The notes under the pieces are model-generated. The model did not search any database, was not told the DNA's origin, and was given only the letters and a program-made list of their open reading frames with translations. A stretch of 64,000 bases of DNA, from the NCBI RefSeq assembly GCF_002222615.2, contig NZ_CP022412.2:806001-870000 (forward strand), written 5' to 3'. Below are positions 17,465-27,531 of the stretch, piece by piece. The position numbers and the translations under genes are program-made. The stretch comes from Bacteroides caccae. Lineage in GTDB: Bacteria > Bacteroidota > Bacteroidia > Bacteroidales > Bacteroidaceae. Every line of letters starts with the position of its first letter. Within the stretch, counting starts at the first letter, position 1.

Positions 17465-18535
17465 TTATTGTTTCTGCTTCGGTAAAATTGTCAACATATT
17501 CTCATCATTAAATTCATAGTTGATAGGATGAATGCGCGACATGATTCGCATGATTTCTTCCAACGGTTCGTGCCGCAAGGTGAATGTGTATCTGTACTGT
17601 TCCTGCAATTCCGGAGACAAATTTATCTTCACATTATACCATTTGGACAGAAGAGGGCAAATCTCATCCAACGGCCTGTTTTTAAATACAATCTGATTGC
17701 TTGCCCACGAGACAGCCAACTCGATATCTCCTTTTTCTATTTGAAGCCGTCCGTTACGCTTGTTGAAAGTACCGACTTCTCCCGGATGCAGAAAACGGGT
17801 TTCCGCTTTCGTCTCCAACGACACCGAACCTTCTTTCAGGCTGACAAATGTATTTTCCGAACCGGGAAAGGATTCTACATTGAATTTTGTACCGTGTACG
17901 GTGATTTTCATTCCTTCGGTTTCAACGACGAAAGGATGATCTTTATCGTGGGCCACATCAAAGTAAGCCTCTCCATTCAACCGGACATTTCTGTTTTTCG
18001 AATAATAATTCGTATTATAAGTAAGCGAAGTAGCCGAATGAATCCATACATTCGACCCGTCCGGCAGAGCTACTTCCGATTTACCTCCCCAATTGGAATA
18101 GGTTTGTTGCGCCATTTCCGGCTGACCGATCTTTATACCTATATATAAAGAAACAGAAAGGAAGACAGCCACAACTACGCAGGCAGCCGCAACATAGCGT
18201 TGAAAACGGGGGAAAGCCCACAAACGAACAAGTTGTTCCTTATCTTTGAGATTCACTTCAACTTTATCTTCAGACCTTTCCATATCTTCAGCTTGTCTCC
18301 GTTCAGCCTCCTCACACTCCTCCATACGCTGCATCAACTCTTTCCAGTAGAAATCTACGTCCGGCGTATAATTGATAACTTTAGCACGCACCTTTTCCCA
18401 AACTCCCCGAAGTTCTTCATACACCTTCCGGTTCTCATCGATAGACACCCACTCCTCCAAGTGCTTTTTATCAGCATCGGAGATGTCTTGTTTCAGGTCG
18501 GAAATGATTAACTCCCAAGGTATTTCTTTTTTCAT
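17465..18535 (-). CDS. FecR-family anti-sigma factor (PUL1)
   Basis: This 356-aa protein has a cytoplasmic N-terminal region (about 1-110), one membrane helix (about 113-133, YVAAACVVVAVFLS), a periplasmic FecR domain (TYSNWGGKSEVALPDGSNVW, then LNGEAYFDVAHDKDHPFVV) and a C-terminal DUF4974-type domain. It would hold the ECF sigma factor inactive until the STN domain of SusC reports ligand. It is transcribed divergently from its likely sigma partner, with a 142-base shared promoter region, and in the same direction as susC. Confidence 0.93.
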   Translation of the reverse strand: MKKEIPWELIISDLKQDISDADKKHLEEWVSIDENRKVYEELRGVWEKVRAKVINYTPDVDFYWKELMQRMEECEEAERRQAEDMERSEDKVEVNLKDKEQLVRLWAFPRFQRYVAAACVVVAVFLSVSLYIGIKIGQPEMAQQTYSNWGGKSEVALPDGSNVWIHSATSLTYNTNYYSKNRNVRLNGEAYFDVAHDKDHPFVVETEGMKITVHGTKFNVESFPGSENTFVSLKEGSVSLETKAETRFLHPGEVGTFNKRNGRLQIEKGDIELAVSWASNQIVFKNRPLDEICPLLSKWYNVKINLSPELQEQYRYTFTLRHEPLEEIMRIMSRIHPINYEFNDENMLTILPKQKQ

Positions 18536-18639
18536 GCTTCGCTGTCGTTTTTAACTGTTACCGATACTAAGACACAAAAAACGAATCATACCCTTATTCA
18601 GAAAAGCATTTTTTTAGTTTCTACTAAAAAAATATTCTT

Positions 18640-18647
18640 TAACTTTG
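18640..18647 (+). promoter_or_regulatory. -7 box for the PUL1 ECF sigma gene
   Basis: TAACTTTG matches TAnnTTTG. A transcript starting near 18654 would exclude an in-frame ATG at 18645 and leave the ATG at 18678 as first start. The -33 element is weak. Confidence 0.55.
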
Positions 18648-18677
18648 CAACGTCTCACTAACCTAATTACAAACACT

Positions 18678-19220
18678 ATGGACGATATGTTCCTTTTGCA
18701 ATTGATAAAGAATGGTGATAAGCAGGCGTTCAAGTACGTCTTCGATACTTATTTCACTGTTCTTTGCCGCTTTATGTATTTGTATTTAGGAGATACACAA
18801 GAAGCGGAAGATATAGCAAGTGACATCTTTGCGTCCGTATGGGAAAACAGAAAAAAACTTGAAATCAGGCTTACTTTCAAAGCTTATCTTTTTCAGGCTG
18901 CCAAAAACAGGTGTCTGAACGCTATACGGGACAGAAAGGCTACTGTCTCACTGGACGACATCAACGGACAGGACACTCCGCAAGTAAGCATCACCGATTC
19001 ACTGGAAACAGAAGAACTGAATAATTTAATTCAGGAGGCTATCCTGTCACTTCCCGAAAAATGTCGTGAGGTATTTCTGCAAAGCCGCACGAAGAATCTG
19101 ACAAACCAGGAAATCGCGGAGTCAATGGATATATCTGTCAAGACAGTAGAGGCACAAATCACGAAAGCGCTGAAACAAATCCGGAAGTTCTTGGGTACAC
19201 AATATCAATATTTGTTCTAA
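18678..19220 (+). CDS. ECF sigma-70 factor (PUL1 regulator)
   Basis: The chosen start gives a 180-aa protein beginning MDDMFLLQ. A start 11 codons earlier would overlap the -7 box. Region 2 (FDTYFTVLCRFMYLYLGD, EDIASDIFASVWENR) and region 4 (LPEKCREVFLQS, NQEIAESMDISVKTVEAQI) are clear. This is the FecI-like group common in Bacteroides. It should bind the cytoplasmic end of the adjacent FecR and activate susC transcription when released. It is divergent from fecR rather than upstream in the same operon, unlike PUL3. Confidence 0.93.
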   Translation: MDDMFLLQLIKNGDKQAFKYVFDTYFTVLCRFMYLYLGDTQEAEDIASDIFASVWENRKKLEIRLTFKAYLFQAAKNRCLNAIRDRKATVSLDDINGQDTPQVSITDSLETEELNNLIQEAILSLPEKCREVFLQSRTKNLTNQEIAESMDISVKTVEAQITKALKQIRKFLGTQYQYLF

Positions 19221-19250
19221 GTTTCCCGGCAGATAAAAGATGGAATGATC

Positions 19251-20126
19251 CTACTTCTTTTCCGCCAGATAAACCCCTAATATGATGCAAGCCGCCCCCA
19301 TTAACGTAATCCATGTGATTTGTTCGTGGAGAATGAGCACCGAAGCCACCATCGTCACCAACGGATTCAAATAGATATAATTGGAAGCCCGCATCGTTCC
19401 CAGCTGTTTCAAAACCACATTCCAAAGAATATAGCAGATCAAAGAAGCCAGGACTGCCAGGAACAAGAGATTGGACAATACGAGCGGTTGCAGAAGCACA
19501 TCAAAATCCGGTTGCAGCGGATGAAGAAGAAAAGCGGGAAGAATAGTCAATACCCCATAGAAAAATATCTTACGGGTAATAAATACCGTGGGATAACGTC
19601 CCGTCATCCGCTTTATTACCAGGCTATAAAAAGCCCATGACAGAGCCGCAAGCAAAGTGAGCAAATCACCCACAGGAGAGAGCTTCAACACCACACTTCC
19701 GTTAAAGACGACCAGCCCTACGCCAATCAGGGCCAACAGCGAACCATAGATCAGCCCTTTCGTAGCCTTCTCACTCTTATAAAAGAGCAGGGAAAGAATC
19801 GTAGTCAGCAGAGGAGCCGTGCAAATGATGAAAGCAACATTGGAGGCTTGGGTAATCCCCAAAGCTGTATTTTCTGTGAAGAAATAAAGCGATCCGCCGA
19901 ATACGCCTCCCGCCACCAACCAAAGCTCATCTTTCAAATTATCGGCAAACAAGTGTTTTGGAGAAATCGCCCAAATACCTATATAGGCTATCAAAAAGCG
20001 ATAAAAGAAAATTTCCTGAGGAGTGAGTCCGTGATTAATCAATACTTTCGTTGCAATAAAGGTCAGCCCCCAGATAGCAACCGTCAGTATGGCAATCAGA
20101 TGATAGTATCCGTGCGTCAGTTTCAT
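19251..20126 (-). CDS. EamA-family drug/metabolite transporter (DMT superfamily)
   Basis: This 291-aa membrane protein has about ten hydrophobic helices arranged as two EamA repeats. The first begins VAIWGLTFIATKVLI; the second includes LLAALSWAFYSLVIKR, then the typical PLVTMVASVLILHEQITWITLMGAACIILGVYL end. Family members export amino acids, metabolites or drugs, and the substrate cannot be read. It converges on the ECF sigma gene with a 30-base gap and is not an obvious part of PUL1. It has its own -7 box at 20149. Confidence 0.9.
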   Translation of the reverse strand: MKLTHGYYHLIAILTVAIWGLTFIATKVLINHGLTPQEIFFYRFLIAYIGIWAISPKHLFADNLKDELWLVAGGVFGGSLYFFTENTALGITQASNVAFIICTAPLLTTILSLLFYKSEKATKGLIYGSLLALIGVGLVVFNGSVVLKLSPVGDLLTLLAALSWAFYSLVIKRMTGRYPTVFITRKIFFYGVLTILPAFLLHPLQPDFDVLLQPLVLSNLLFLAVLASLICYILWNVVLKQLGTMRASNYIYLNPLVTMVASVLILHEQITWITLMGAACIILGVYLAEKK

Positions 20127-20148
20127 ACTTATACTTTTAATAATGCCG

Positions 20149-20156
20149 CAAAGATA
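20149..20156 (-). promoter_or_regulatory. -7 box for the DMT transporter gene
   Basis: TATCTTTG on the minus strand ends 23 bases before the start codon, giving a very short leader. No clear -33 element. Confidence 0.5.
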
Positions 20157-20759
20157 CAGGGAATCACGAAAATATATACCGACTCTTATGAATATATTTC
20201 AGACAGAATCTCGACTAAACAAAACTATAAATAGTCGCTTCCTGCCGAAGCACCCGGTCACTGTCAAATAAAATACCAATAAACGCAAAGGGTTCATTGT
20301 ATAAACAAATCTTACCAAATAAGGAAAAAACTAAAAATCGGCAAATCCTCACGATATTTCTTCTTTACACTTTATCACCGATATTGCATAAACCCGCTTC
20401 GAGTTTTTAATAAATAATGAAATAGTTTATTATAAACGGTTCCCAAGTTTATTAAAAACTATTTTTAGGCACTTTCAGTTACTCAAATCGAATTATTGCA
20501 ACAAAAATGGGCAAGAACCTTCACAGTTTCTTGCCCATTCGTTATCCTCATATGCAATTTTGCACATTCACCTATTGAACCTATGTAATAATACTTATAT
20601 ATTTCATGATTACTTTTCTGTTTTTAATTTCTCCAAATATACGAAATAAAAACGAGAAAGTCAATAGGTAAAGCGTGGTTATCTGAAAATAAACACGTAA
20701 ATTTGTGCCTCAAATTAGAAATAACAGTATAAATCACTATAAATAAAAACTTTATCACT
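20157..20759. other. Intergenic region upstream of leuS with an 11-bp hairpin
   Basis: About 600 bases of A/T-rich DNA without a credible gene. It contains a perfect inverted repeat, ATGGGCAAGAA (20507-20517) with TTCTTGCCCAT (20528-20538). No T-run follows it and no gene ends there. A -7 match TAAATTTG (20698-20705) lies 55 bases before leuS and is the likely leuS promoter, with a weak -33. I see nothing else in it. Confidence 0.6.
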
Positions 20760-23594
20760 ATGGAGTACAATTTCAGGGAGATTGAAAAGAAGTGGCAAGC
20801 AAGGTGGGTGGAAGAGAAAACCTACCAAGTTACGGAAGACGAATCGAAGCAGAAATTTTATGTATTAAACATGTTCCCCTATCCTTCAGGAGCCGGACTA
20901 CACGTAGGACACCCGCTGGGATATATCGCTTCGGACATTTACGCCCGTTACAAACGACTGCAAGGCTTCAATGTACTCAATCCGATGGGATACGACGCTT
21001 ACGGCTTGCCCGCCGAGCAATATGCTATCCAGACCGGACAGCATCCGGCCATCACTACCATCAACAATATCGACCGCTACCGCGAGCAACTCGACAAAAT
21101 AGGTTTCTCTTTCGACTGGAACCGTGAAATCCGTACTTGCGACCCGGAATATTACCATTGGACACAATGGGCTTTCCTAAAAATGTTCAACAGTTATTAT
21201 TGCAACGACGAGCAGAAAGCACGCCCTATCGAAGAACTGGAAAAAGCCTTTGCTGTCTACGGAAACGAGGGACTGAATGCCGCTTGCAGTGAAGAAATCA
21301 GTTTCACCGCCGATGAATGGAACGCAAAAAGCGAAAAGGAAAAGCAGGAAATCCTGATGAACTACCGCATCGCTTATCTGGGCGAAACAATGGTAAACTG
21401 GTGCGCTGAATTAGGAACGGTATTGGCGAATGACGAAGTAGTGGACGGCGTCAGCGAACGCGGCGGTTTCCCCGTCATCCAAAAGAAGATGCGCCAGTGG
21501 TGTCTGCGTGTATCCGCCTACGCACAACGTTTGCTTGACGGACTGGATACTATCGACTGGACAGATTCTCTGAAAGAAACTCAAAGAAACTGGATCGGAC
21601 GCTCGGAAGGTGCCGAAGTTCAATTCAAGGTAAAAGACAGTGATCTCGAATTTACAATCTTTACCACCCGCGCAGATACCATGTTCGGTGTTACCTTTAT
21701 GGTGTTGGCCCCGGAAAGTGAATTGGTGGCACAATTAACCACTCCTGCACAAAAAGCGGAAGTAGACGCTTACCTCGACCGTACTAAGAAACGTACGGAA
21801 CGTGAACGTATTGCCGACCGCAGCGTTACCGGTGTATTCAGTGGTTCGTATGCGATCAACCCGTTCACAGGCGAAGCAGTACCTATCTGGATCAGCGACT
21901 ACGTATTGGCCGGTTACGGAACGGGAGCTATCATGGCCGTACCTGCTCACGACAGCCGCGACTACGCCTTTGCCAAGCATTTCGGATTGGAAATCCGCCC
22001 GTTGGTAGAAGGTTGTGATGTCAGCGAAGAAAGTTTCGACGCCAAAGAAGGTATCGTCTGCAACTCTCCGCGTCCGGACGTCACTCCTTACTGTGACCTC
22101 TCCCTGAACGGACTGACTATCAAAGAAGCAATTGAAAAAACCAAGAACTATGTAAAAGAACATAATCTGGGTCGCGTGAAAGTAAACTACCGTTTACGTG
22201 ACGCTATCTTCTCACGTCAACGTTACTGGGGTGAACCCTTCCCGGTTTACTACAAAGACGGAATGCCTTATGTAATCGAAGAAAGCTGTCTGCCACTGGA
22301 ACTTCCGGAAGTTGCCAAGTTCCTGCCTACCGAAACAGGCGAGCCTCCATTGGGACACGCTACGAAATGGGCGTGGGACACAGCGAACAAATGCGTGGTA
22401 GAAAACGAAAAGATTGATAATGTAACCGTTTTCCCATTGGAACTGAATACCATGCCGGGATTCGCCGGCTCTTCCGCATATTATCTGCGCTACATGGACC
22501 CGCGCAATCATAAAGCATTGGTTGACCCGAAAATTGACCGGTACTGGAAGAATGTAGACTTATATGTAGGGGGTACCGAACATGCTACGGGACACTTGAT
22601 TTATTCTCGTTTCTGGAATAAATTCCTTTATGATATGGGTGTATCCATAATGGAAGAACCATTCCAAAAATTAGTAAACCAAGGAATGATTCAGGGTCGC
22701 AGTAACTTTGTATACCGTATCAAAGATACCCATACATTCGTTTCACTGAACCTAAAAGACCAGTATGACGTTACACCGCTTCACGTAGACGTTAACATCG
22801 TATCCAATGACATTCTCGACCTGGAAGCATTCAAGGCATGGCGTCCCGAATATAAAACGGCAGAGTTTATCCTCGAAGACGGAAAATATGTCTGTGGTTG
22901 GGCGATTGAAAAGATGAGTAAGTCAATGTTCAACGTTGTCAACCCGGATATGATTGTTGAGAAATACGGTGCGGACACACTTCGTATGTACGAAATGTTC
23001 CTCGGCCCGGTAGAACAGTCTAAGCCCTGGGATACAAACGGTATCGATGGTGTACACCGCTTTATCCGCAAATTCTGGTCGCTGTTCTACAGCCGCACGG
23101 ATGAATATCTAGTGACGGACGAACCGGCAACGAAGGAAGAACTGAAAAGCCTCCACAAACTTATCAAGAAGGTGACCGGTGACATTGAGCAGTTCTCTTA
23201 CAATACCTCTATCAGTGCATTCATGATTTGCGTAAACGAGCTTTTCAACCTGAAATGCAGTAAGAAAGAGATTCTGGAACAACTCGTCATCACGCTTGCT
23301 CCTTTCGCTCCGCACGTTTGCGAAGAATTGTGGGACGTACTGGGGCACGAAACTTCCGTATGCGACGCCCAATGGCCGGCATACAACGAAGAATATCTGA
23401 AAGAAGATACAATCAACTACACGATCTCTTTCAACGGAAAGGCACGTTTCAATATGGAATTTGCTGCAGATGAAACTTCGGACGCCATCCAGGCAGCCGT
23501 ATTGGCTGACGAACGTTCACAGAAATGGATCGAAGGAAAGACTCCGAAAAAGATCATCGTCGTTCCGAAGAAGATTGTAAACGTTGTTATTTAA
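20760..23594 (+). CDS. leuS: Leucyl-tRNA synthetase
   Basis: This is a full-length 944-aa class I synthetase. The HIGH signature appears as HVGH (48-51) in [18 protein letters not shown], and KMSKS is at 718-722. The CP1 editing domain is recognisable by [12 protein letters not shown] and [14 protein letters not shown]-terminal anticodon-binding helical region and small tail domain follow ([13 protein letters not shown]). It charges tRNA-Leu and edits mischarged products. It stands as a single gene with a ~600-base upstream region. Confidence 0.98.
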   Translation: MEYNFREIEKKWQARWVEEKTYQVTEDESKQKFYVLNMFPYPSGAGLHVGHPLGYIASDIYARYKRLQGFNVLNPMGYDAYGLPAEQYAIQTGQHPAITTINNIDRYREQLDKIGFSFDWNREIRTCDPEYYHWTQWAFLKMFNSYYCNDEQKARPIEELEKAFAVYGNEGLNAACSEEISFTADEWNAKSEKEKQEILMNYRIAYLGETMVNWCAELGTVLANDEVVDGVSERGGFPVIQKKMRQWCLRVSAYAQRLLDGLDTIDWTDSLKETQRNWIGRSEGAEVQFKVKDSDLEFTIFTTRADTMFGVTFMVLAPESELVAQLTTPAQKAEVDAYLDRTKKRTERERIADRSVTGVFSGSYAINPFTGEAVPIWISDYVLAGYGTGAIMAVPAHDSRDYAFAKHFGLEIRPLVEGCDVSEESFDAKEGIVCNSPRPDVTPYCDLSLNGLTIKEAIEKTKNYVKEHNLGRVKVNYRLRDAIFSRQRYWGEPFPVYYKDGMPYVIEESCLPLELPEVAKFLPTETGEPPLGHATKWAWDTANKCVVENEKIDNVTVFPLELNTMPGFAGSSAYYLRYMDPRNHKALVDPKIDRYWKNVDLYVGGTEHATGHLIYSRFWNKFLYDMGVSIMEEPFQKLVNQGMIQGRSNFVYRIKDTHTFVSLNLKDQYDVTPLHVDVNIVSNDILDLEAFKAWRPEYKTAEFILEDGKYVCGWAIEKMSKSMFNVVNPDMIVEKYGADTLRMYEMFLGPVEQSKPWDTNGIDGVHRFIRKFWSLFYSRTDEYLVTDEPATKEELKSLHKLIKKVTGDIEQFSYNTSISAFMICVNELFNLKCSKKEILEQLVITLAPFAPHVCEELWDVLGHETSVCDAQWPAYNEEYLKEDTINYTISFNGKARFNMEFAADETSDAIQAAVLADERSQKWIEGKTPKKIIVVPKKIVNVVI

Positions 23595-23610
23595 ACAGGC
23601 ATTAAGTAAT

Positions 23611-23674
23611 AAGTATTAAGTATCACCACGGCTATGATTCAAATATATATCCGCAAGGTGAATACTTAATACTT
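23611..23674. repeat. Long imperfect inverted repeat between leuS and the YitT gene
   Basis: AAGTATTAAGTATCACC (23611-23627) is complementary, with one inserted base, to GGTGAATACTTAATACTT (23657-23674). Further TGATAC/ATACTT copies continue to about 23705. The stem of about 17 bp fills most of the 116-base gap and may terminate or stabilise the leuS transcript. Confidence 0.6.
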
Positions 23675-23710
23675 GATACCTGATACTTTGACACCTAATA
23701 CTTAAAATCA

Positions 23711-24628
23711 ATGCATAAACTAGCAAAAGCGGGAATAATGAGAGAAGTGAAAGATTATGCTTACATCACTCTCGGACTAATCAGCTATTCTTTGGGCTGG
23801 GCGGCATTCTTACTGCCCTATCAGATAACGACCGGAGGAACTACCGGTATCAGTGCTATCATCTACTACTCAACCGGATTCCCTATCCAATGGTCATATT
23901 TCATTATCAACGCCGTTCTGATGACATTTGCTATCCGGATATTAGGCCCGCGATTCAGTATAAAAACGACATATGCTATCTTTATGCTGACTTTCCTGCT
24001 CTGGTTGTTCCAACTACTGGTCAACAATTATGTGGAAGTACCGGACATGACAGCCGACGGCAAACCGCTACTGCTCGGTCCCGGACAGGATTTCATGGCC
24101 TGTATCATCGGTGCCGCCATGTGTGGCGTAGGTCTGGGCATTGTGTTCAACTATAACGGAAGTACGGGAGGAACAGATATTATCGCCGCCATAGTTAACA
24201 AATATAAAGATGTGACACTCGGAAGAATGATTATGATTTGCGATGTATTCATCATCAGTTCCTGTTACTTTATATTCCATGACTGGCGTCGTGTTATCTT
24301 CGGTTTCGTCACCCTGTTCATCATTGGCGTCGTGCTCGACTGGATTATCAACAGTGCACGCCAATCGGTCCAATTCTTCATTTTCTCCAAGAAGTATGAC
24401 GAAATAGCCGACCGTATCATCAAAGATGCCGATCGCGGAGTAACCGTGCTCGATGGCACAGGCTGGTACAGTAAAGCCAATGTAAAAGTACTGGTAGTAC
24501 TTGCCAAGAAACGCCAGTCACTCGACATCTTCCGTCTGGTGAAACGTATCGACCCGAATGCTTTTATCTCCCAAAGTTCAGTTATCGGAGTATATGGCGA
24601 AGGATTCGAAAAACTGAAAGTAAAATAA
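23711..24628 (+). CDS. YitT-family membrane protein (DUF161 + DUF2179)
   Basis: This 305-aa protein has about five to six N-terminal membrane helices with the family motif LLPYQITTGGTTGIS (near residues 36-50) and a second NGSTGGTDIIAAI segment. A soluble C-terminal DUF2179 domain of about 80 residues follows (DRGVTVLDGTGWYSK). The family is widespread, has been proposed to transport small molecules, and has no settled function. It is followed on the same strand by the RdgB and OmpA-like genes with gaps of 61 and 31 bases, which may form an operon. A second in-frame ATG lies at 23738. Confidence 0.9.
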   Translation: MHKLAKAGIMREVKDYAYITLGLISYSLGWAAFLLPYQITTGGTTGISAIIYYSTGFPIQWSYFIINAVLMTFAIRILGPRFSIKTTYAIFMLTFLLWLFQLLVNNYVEVPDMTADGKPLLLGPGQDFMACIIGAAMCGVGLGIVFNYNGSTGGTDIIAAIVNKYKDVTLGRMIMICDVFIISSCYFIFHDWRRVIFGFVTLFIIGVVLDWIINSARQSVQFFIFSKKYDEIADRIIKDADRGVTVLDGTGWYSKANVKVLVVLAKKRQSLDIFRLVKRIDPNAFISQSSVIGVYGEGFEKLKVK

Positions 24629-24689
24629 CCGGTTCCAAGCTTTGATTGGCCCGATAAGTATTGAACAACCCCGTTAAAAACAAAATAAG

Positions 24690-25274
24690 ATGATGAAACG
24701 CAAACTGGTATTTGCTACCAACAACGCTCATAAACTGGAAGAAGTAGCCGCTATCTTAGGAGACCAAATAGAACTGCTGAGCCTCAACGATATCGGTTGC
24801 CATACGGATATTCCCGAAACAGCCGAGACGCTGGAGGGAAACGCCCTGTTGAAATCGTCGTTTATCTTTAAAAACTACGGCCTGGATTGCTTTGCCGATG
24901 ATACCGGACTGGAAGTAGAAGCCTTGGACGGGGCCCCCGGAGTCTATTCCGCCCGCTATGCAGGCGGCGAAGGACACGACGCCCAAGCCAATATGCTCAA
25001 ACTGCTTCACGAACTGGAAGGCAAAGAAAATCGCAAAGCACAATTCCGTACTGCCATTTCGTTGATATTGGACGGAAAGGAATATCTTTTTGAAGGAGTG
25101 ATAAAGGGCGAGATAATCAGAGAAAAACGGGGCGATTCGGGTTTTGGTTATGATCCCGTGTTCAAACCGGAAGGCTATGAACGGACGTTCGCCGAACTGG
25201 GAAATGATGTCAAGAATAAAATCAGCCACCGTGCACTGGCTGTGCAAAAACTATGTGAATTTCTACAAAGCTAA
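24690..25274 (+). CDS. rdgB: Non-canonical purine NTP pyrophosphatase (RdgB/HAM1 family)
   Basis: This 194-aa protein has all family signatures: substrate loop [12 protein letters not shown] (residues 8-19), catalytic Asp70/Asp71 in [24 protein letters not shown] (84-93) and [11 protein letters not shown] near the C-terminus. It hydrolyses dITP, ITP and XTP to monophosphates, keeping deaminated purines out of DNA and RNA. Two adjacent ATG codons make the start ambiguous by one residue. Confidence 0.96.
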   Translation: MMKRKLVFATNNAHKLEEVAAILGDQIELLSLNDIGCHTDIPETAETLEGNALLKSSFIFKNYGLDCFADDTGLEVEALDGAPGVYSARYAGGEGHDAQANMLKLLHELEGKENRKAQFRTAISLILDGKEYLFEGVIKGEIIREKRGDSGFGYDPVFKPEGYERTFAELGNDVKNKISHRALAVQKLCEFLQS

Positions 25275-25305
25275 TTGTATATATCCTTTTAAAACATAAA
25301 ACACA

Positions 25306-26142
25306 ATGAAGAAAATTACTTTATTTACCTTCCTTACAATCCTATTATGTACTTCATGTGTAACGAAAAAGAAGTTCATGCTTGCAGAGCTGGCAGCTAC
25401 CGCAAGCAAAGATAGTTTGCAAGGACTACTGACCGACTGCCGTAACACGGGCAACCAAATGTCGGTACAAATCAAAAACCTCATGCGTGATACAACAAAA
25501 ATGGGAAACAGTATCCGCCAGTATCAAAGTATGCTGAATGTGAACATGACCGAACAGGAAAAACTGAACGCCCTGTTGAACCAGAAGAAAAACGAGTTGA
25601 ATGAAAGAGAGCGTACTATCAACGAGTTGCAGCAGATGATCAATGCGCAGAATGAGAAAGTCCGGAAACTGTTGAGTAGCGTAAAAGATGCGTTATTAGG
25701 CTTCAGCAGCGATGAACTGACCGTTCGCGAAAAAGACGGAAAAGTATATGTGGCAATGTCGGATAAATTATTATTCCAATCAGGAAGCGCCCGTCTGGAT
25801 AAGCGTGGTGAAGAAGCTCTTGGCAAATTGGCCGAAGTACTGAACAAACAGACGGATATTGATGTGTTTATTGAAGGACATACGGACAATAAGCCTATCA
25901 ACACTGTACAATTCAAGGATAACTGGGATTTGAGTGTGATTCGTGCTACCTCCGTCGTACGTATTCTGATTAAAAACTATAACGTGAATCCTTTGCAGAT
26001 ACAACCGAGCGGCCGCGGCGAATATATGCCTGTCGATGACAACGAAACGGCAGAAGGCAGAAGTAAGAACCGCCGTACGGAGATTATCATGGCTCCGAAG
26101 TTAGACAAACTGTTCCAGATGCTTCAAAGCACGGAAGAGTAA
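25306..26142 (+). CDS. OmpA-family lipoprotein with coiled coil
   Basis: This 278-aa protein has a signal peptide with lipobox LLCTSC (Cys17). A long heptad-rich coiled coil (about 60-115, KNELNERERTINELQQ) precedes a C-terminal OmpA peptidoglycan-binding domain (about 140-265) with FIEGHTDN and the NRRTEII motif. It probably tethers the outer membrane to peptidoglycan, as Pal and related proteins do. It is the last gene before a strong terminator at 26157-26201. Confidence 0.9.
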   Translation: MKKITLFTFLTILLCTSCVTKKKFMLAELAATASKDSLQGLLTDCRNTGNQMSVQIKNLMRDTTKMGNSIRQYQSMLNVNMTEQEKLNALLNQKKNELNERERTINELQQMINAQNEKVRKLLSSVKDALLGFSSDELTVREKDGKVYVAMSDKLLFQSGSARLDKRGEEALGKLAEVLNKQTDIDVFIEGHTDNKPINTVQFKDNWDLSVIRATSVVRILIKNYNVNPLQIQPSGRGEYMPVDDNETAEGRSKNRRTEIIMAPKLDKLFQMLQSTEE

Positions 26143-26156
26143 AATTAAAAATTCTT

Positions 26157-26201
26157 ATATCGAAAAAGAGGCTGACCTAACGTTAGCCTCTTTTTCGATA
26201 T
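26157..26201. terminator. Bidirectional intrinsic terminator
   Basis: A 17-bp perfect stem, 26157-26173 (containing AAAAAGAGGCT) with 26185-26201 (containing AGCCTCTTTTT), lies 15 bases after the OmpA-like stop. It carries A and T runs on both arms, so it can also stop the minus-strand DUF2264 transcript. Confidence 0.85.
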
Positions 26202-26245
26202 TTAGTGTTTCAAGCCATTAAACTATCTATTTTTTAGAAGGATGT

Positions 26246-26274
26246 GTCATTACCCGCGTTGAACGGATAATGAC
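26246..26274. other. Small hairpin at the 3' end of the GH88-DUF2264 operon
   Basis: GTCATTA (26246-26252) pairs with TAATGAC (26268-26274), 11 bases past the DUF2264 stop on the minus strand. No T-run. It may protect the 3' end. Confidence 0.4.
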
Positions 26275-26284
26275 GGGGGAAACA

Positions 26285-27526
26285 TCACTTCTTTAATGAC
26301 TGGTGTCCATCAATTGGAAAAGCTTTTCCCGCCCATGCCTTTTGAGATGTCCATTCCTCGGCCGGATCACTCCAAAAAGGATGATCGGCAGGAAGACCCA
26401 AAGGCAAGAAAACGAGTGAAGTCATATATAAGCTACCATTATTAGTATAATAGTTGGCCAAATCCGGCTGATGTCCCGCAAAACCAAGTGCCAGGAATCC
26501 TTTATCATCAAAATTTCCATCTACTGAAAACATATTTCTCATCACTGCACTTAATGCACTCCGGACTTGTCCGTTAGTCAGTCCTTCAGGAAGGCCATAT
26601 TTCCAGGCAGCCAATGCCAACGATTGGAATGCTCCCATACGATAGACTACGGAACGCCCGAAAGCCGGGAAGGTACCTTCCGGAGAAATAAGACGTTCGA
26701 TGAAGGTATTAAAACGTTGCATACGACTGATTGCCAGCTTATAACTGATTGGGGTAGGAAAACGGTTCTTGCTGCACGTTTCCAGTATCTCGACATACAT
26801 GGGATGAATAACGAAAGAATTATAATAATCCAACGAAAATTCCGCTCCGTCGGAATACCATCCGTCACTAAGATACCATTCATTTATTTTATTAAGACCG
26901 GTAGTCAAGGCATAACCGTCAGGTTCTTCACCGACGGAAAGCAAGAAAGCCTCTACCATGTCACGAAACAGTAACCAGTTATTATAGGCAGGACGGATGA
27001 CACGCACCTTCTTAAAACATTCAATATAACGTTCTTTTGTCGTATCATCCAACTGTCCCCAAGTGGCCTTAGGAGCACGGATGAAACTTTCCGCAAGATA
27101 AGCGGCATCTACCAAAAGCTGCTGATGTCCTTTCCACAGCAAATAATCCGGACTCTGCGGGTCAACAGCATTTTGATAAGCCTTCAAAGCCCACTCACGT
27201 ATTTGCTTGCGTTGCTTTCCTTCTGCCGTATCATCATCAGGCAGCTCCAGCCAGGGAGAAATGCCTGCCATGAGCCGACCGAATGCTTCCATATAAGCCA
27301 CCCGCTTGTCTCTTCCGTCCCACGTAGGACTCAACTCCAGTTGCATATTCTTTTGCAACTCGCCTTTACTCATATTCTCCAAAACGGGTTGCGCTATTTT
27401 ATAACATAAGTCAACCCACTGTGTTCTGTCGTTCACCGGTTGATTCTTTTTCTTATCAGCGGCATTTACACTCAGGAAACAAAAAGAAATAAGAGCTAAT
27501 AAAACAATTCTCATTTTCATAATCAT
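26285..27526 (-). CDS. Secreted DUF2264 protein, possible glucuronidase (PUL2)
   Basis: This 413-aa protein has a signal peptide (MRIVLLALISFCFLSVNAA, about residues 5-23). The rest is a helical DUF2264 domain with RVAYMEAFGRLMAGISPWLELP, GHQQLLVDAAYLAESFIRAP and SDGAEFSLDYYNSFVIHPMYVEILE. The predicted fold is an (alpha/alpha)6-type toroid. I recall that some DUF2264 proteins have been assigned to a beta-glucuronidase family (GH154); this is from memory. The gene starts 5 bases after the GH88 stop, so the pair is surely cotranscribed, and a role on uronic-acid ends fits. Confidence 0.85.
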   Translation of the reverse strand: MIMKMRIVLLALISFCFLSVNAADKKKNQPVNDRTQWVDLCYKIAQPVLENMSKGELQKNMQLELSPTWDGRDKRVAYMEAFGRLMAGISPWLELPDDDTAEGKQRKQIREWALKAYQNAVDPQSPDYLLWKGHQQLLVDAAYLAESFIRAPKATWGQLDDTTKERYIECFKKVRVIRPAYNNWLLFRDMVEAFLLSVGEEPDGYALTTGLNKINEWYLSDGWYSDGAEFSLDYYNSFVIHPMYVEILETCSKNRFPTPISYKLAISRMQRFNTFIERLISPEGTFPAFGRSVVYRMGAFQSLALAAWKYGLPEGLTNGQVRSALSAVMRNMFSVDGNFDDKGFLALGFAGHQPDLANYYTNNGSLYMTSLVFLPLGLPADHPFWSDPAEEWTSQKAWAGKAFPIDGHQSLKK

Positions 27527-27531
27527 TCTTT

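Noticed and set aside
18645..18677. Longer start for the PUL1 ECF sigma factor
   Set aside because: This ATG-containing stretch overlaps the -7 box at 18640-18647, and the extension is not similar to sigma region 1/2.
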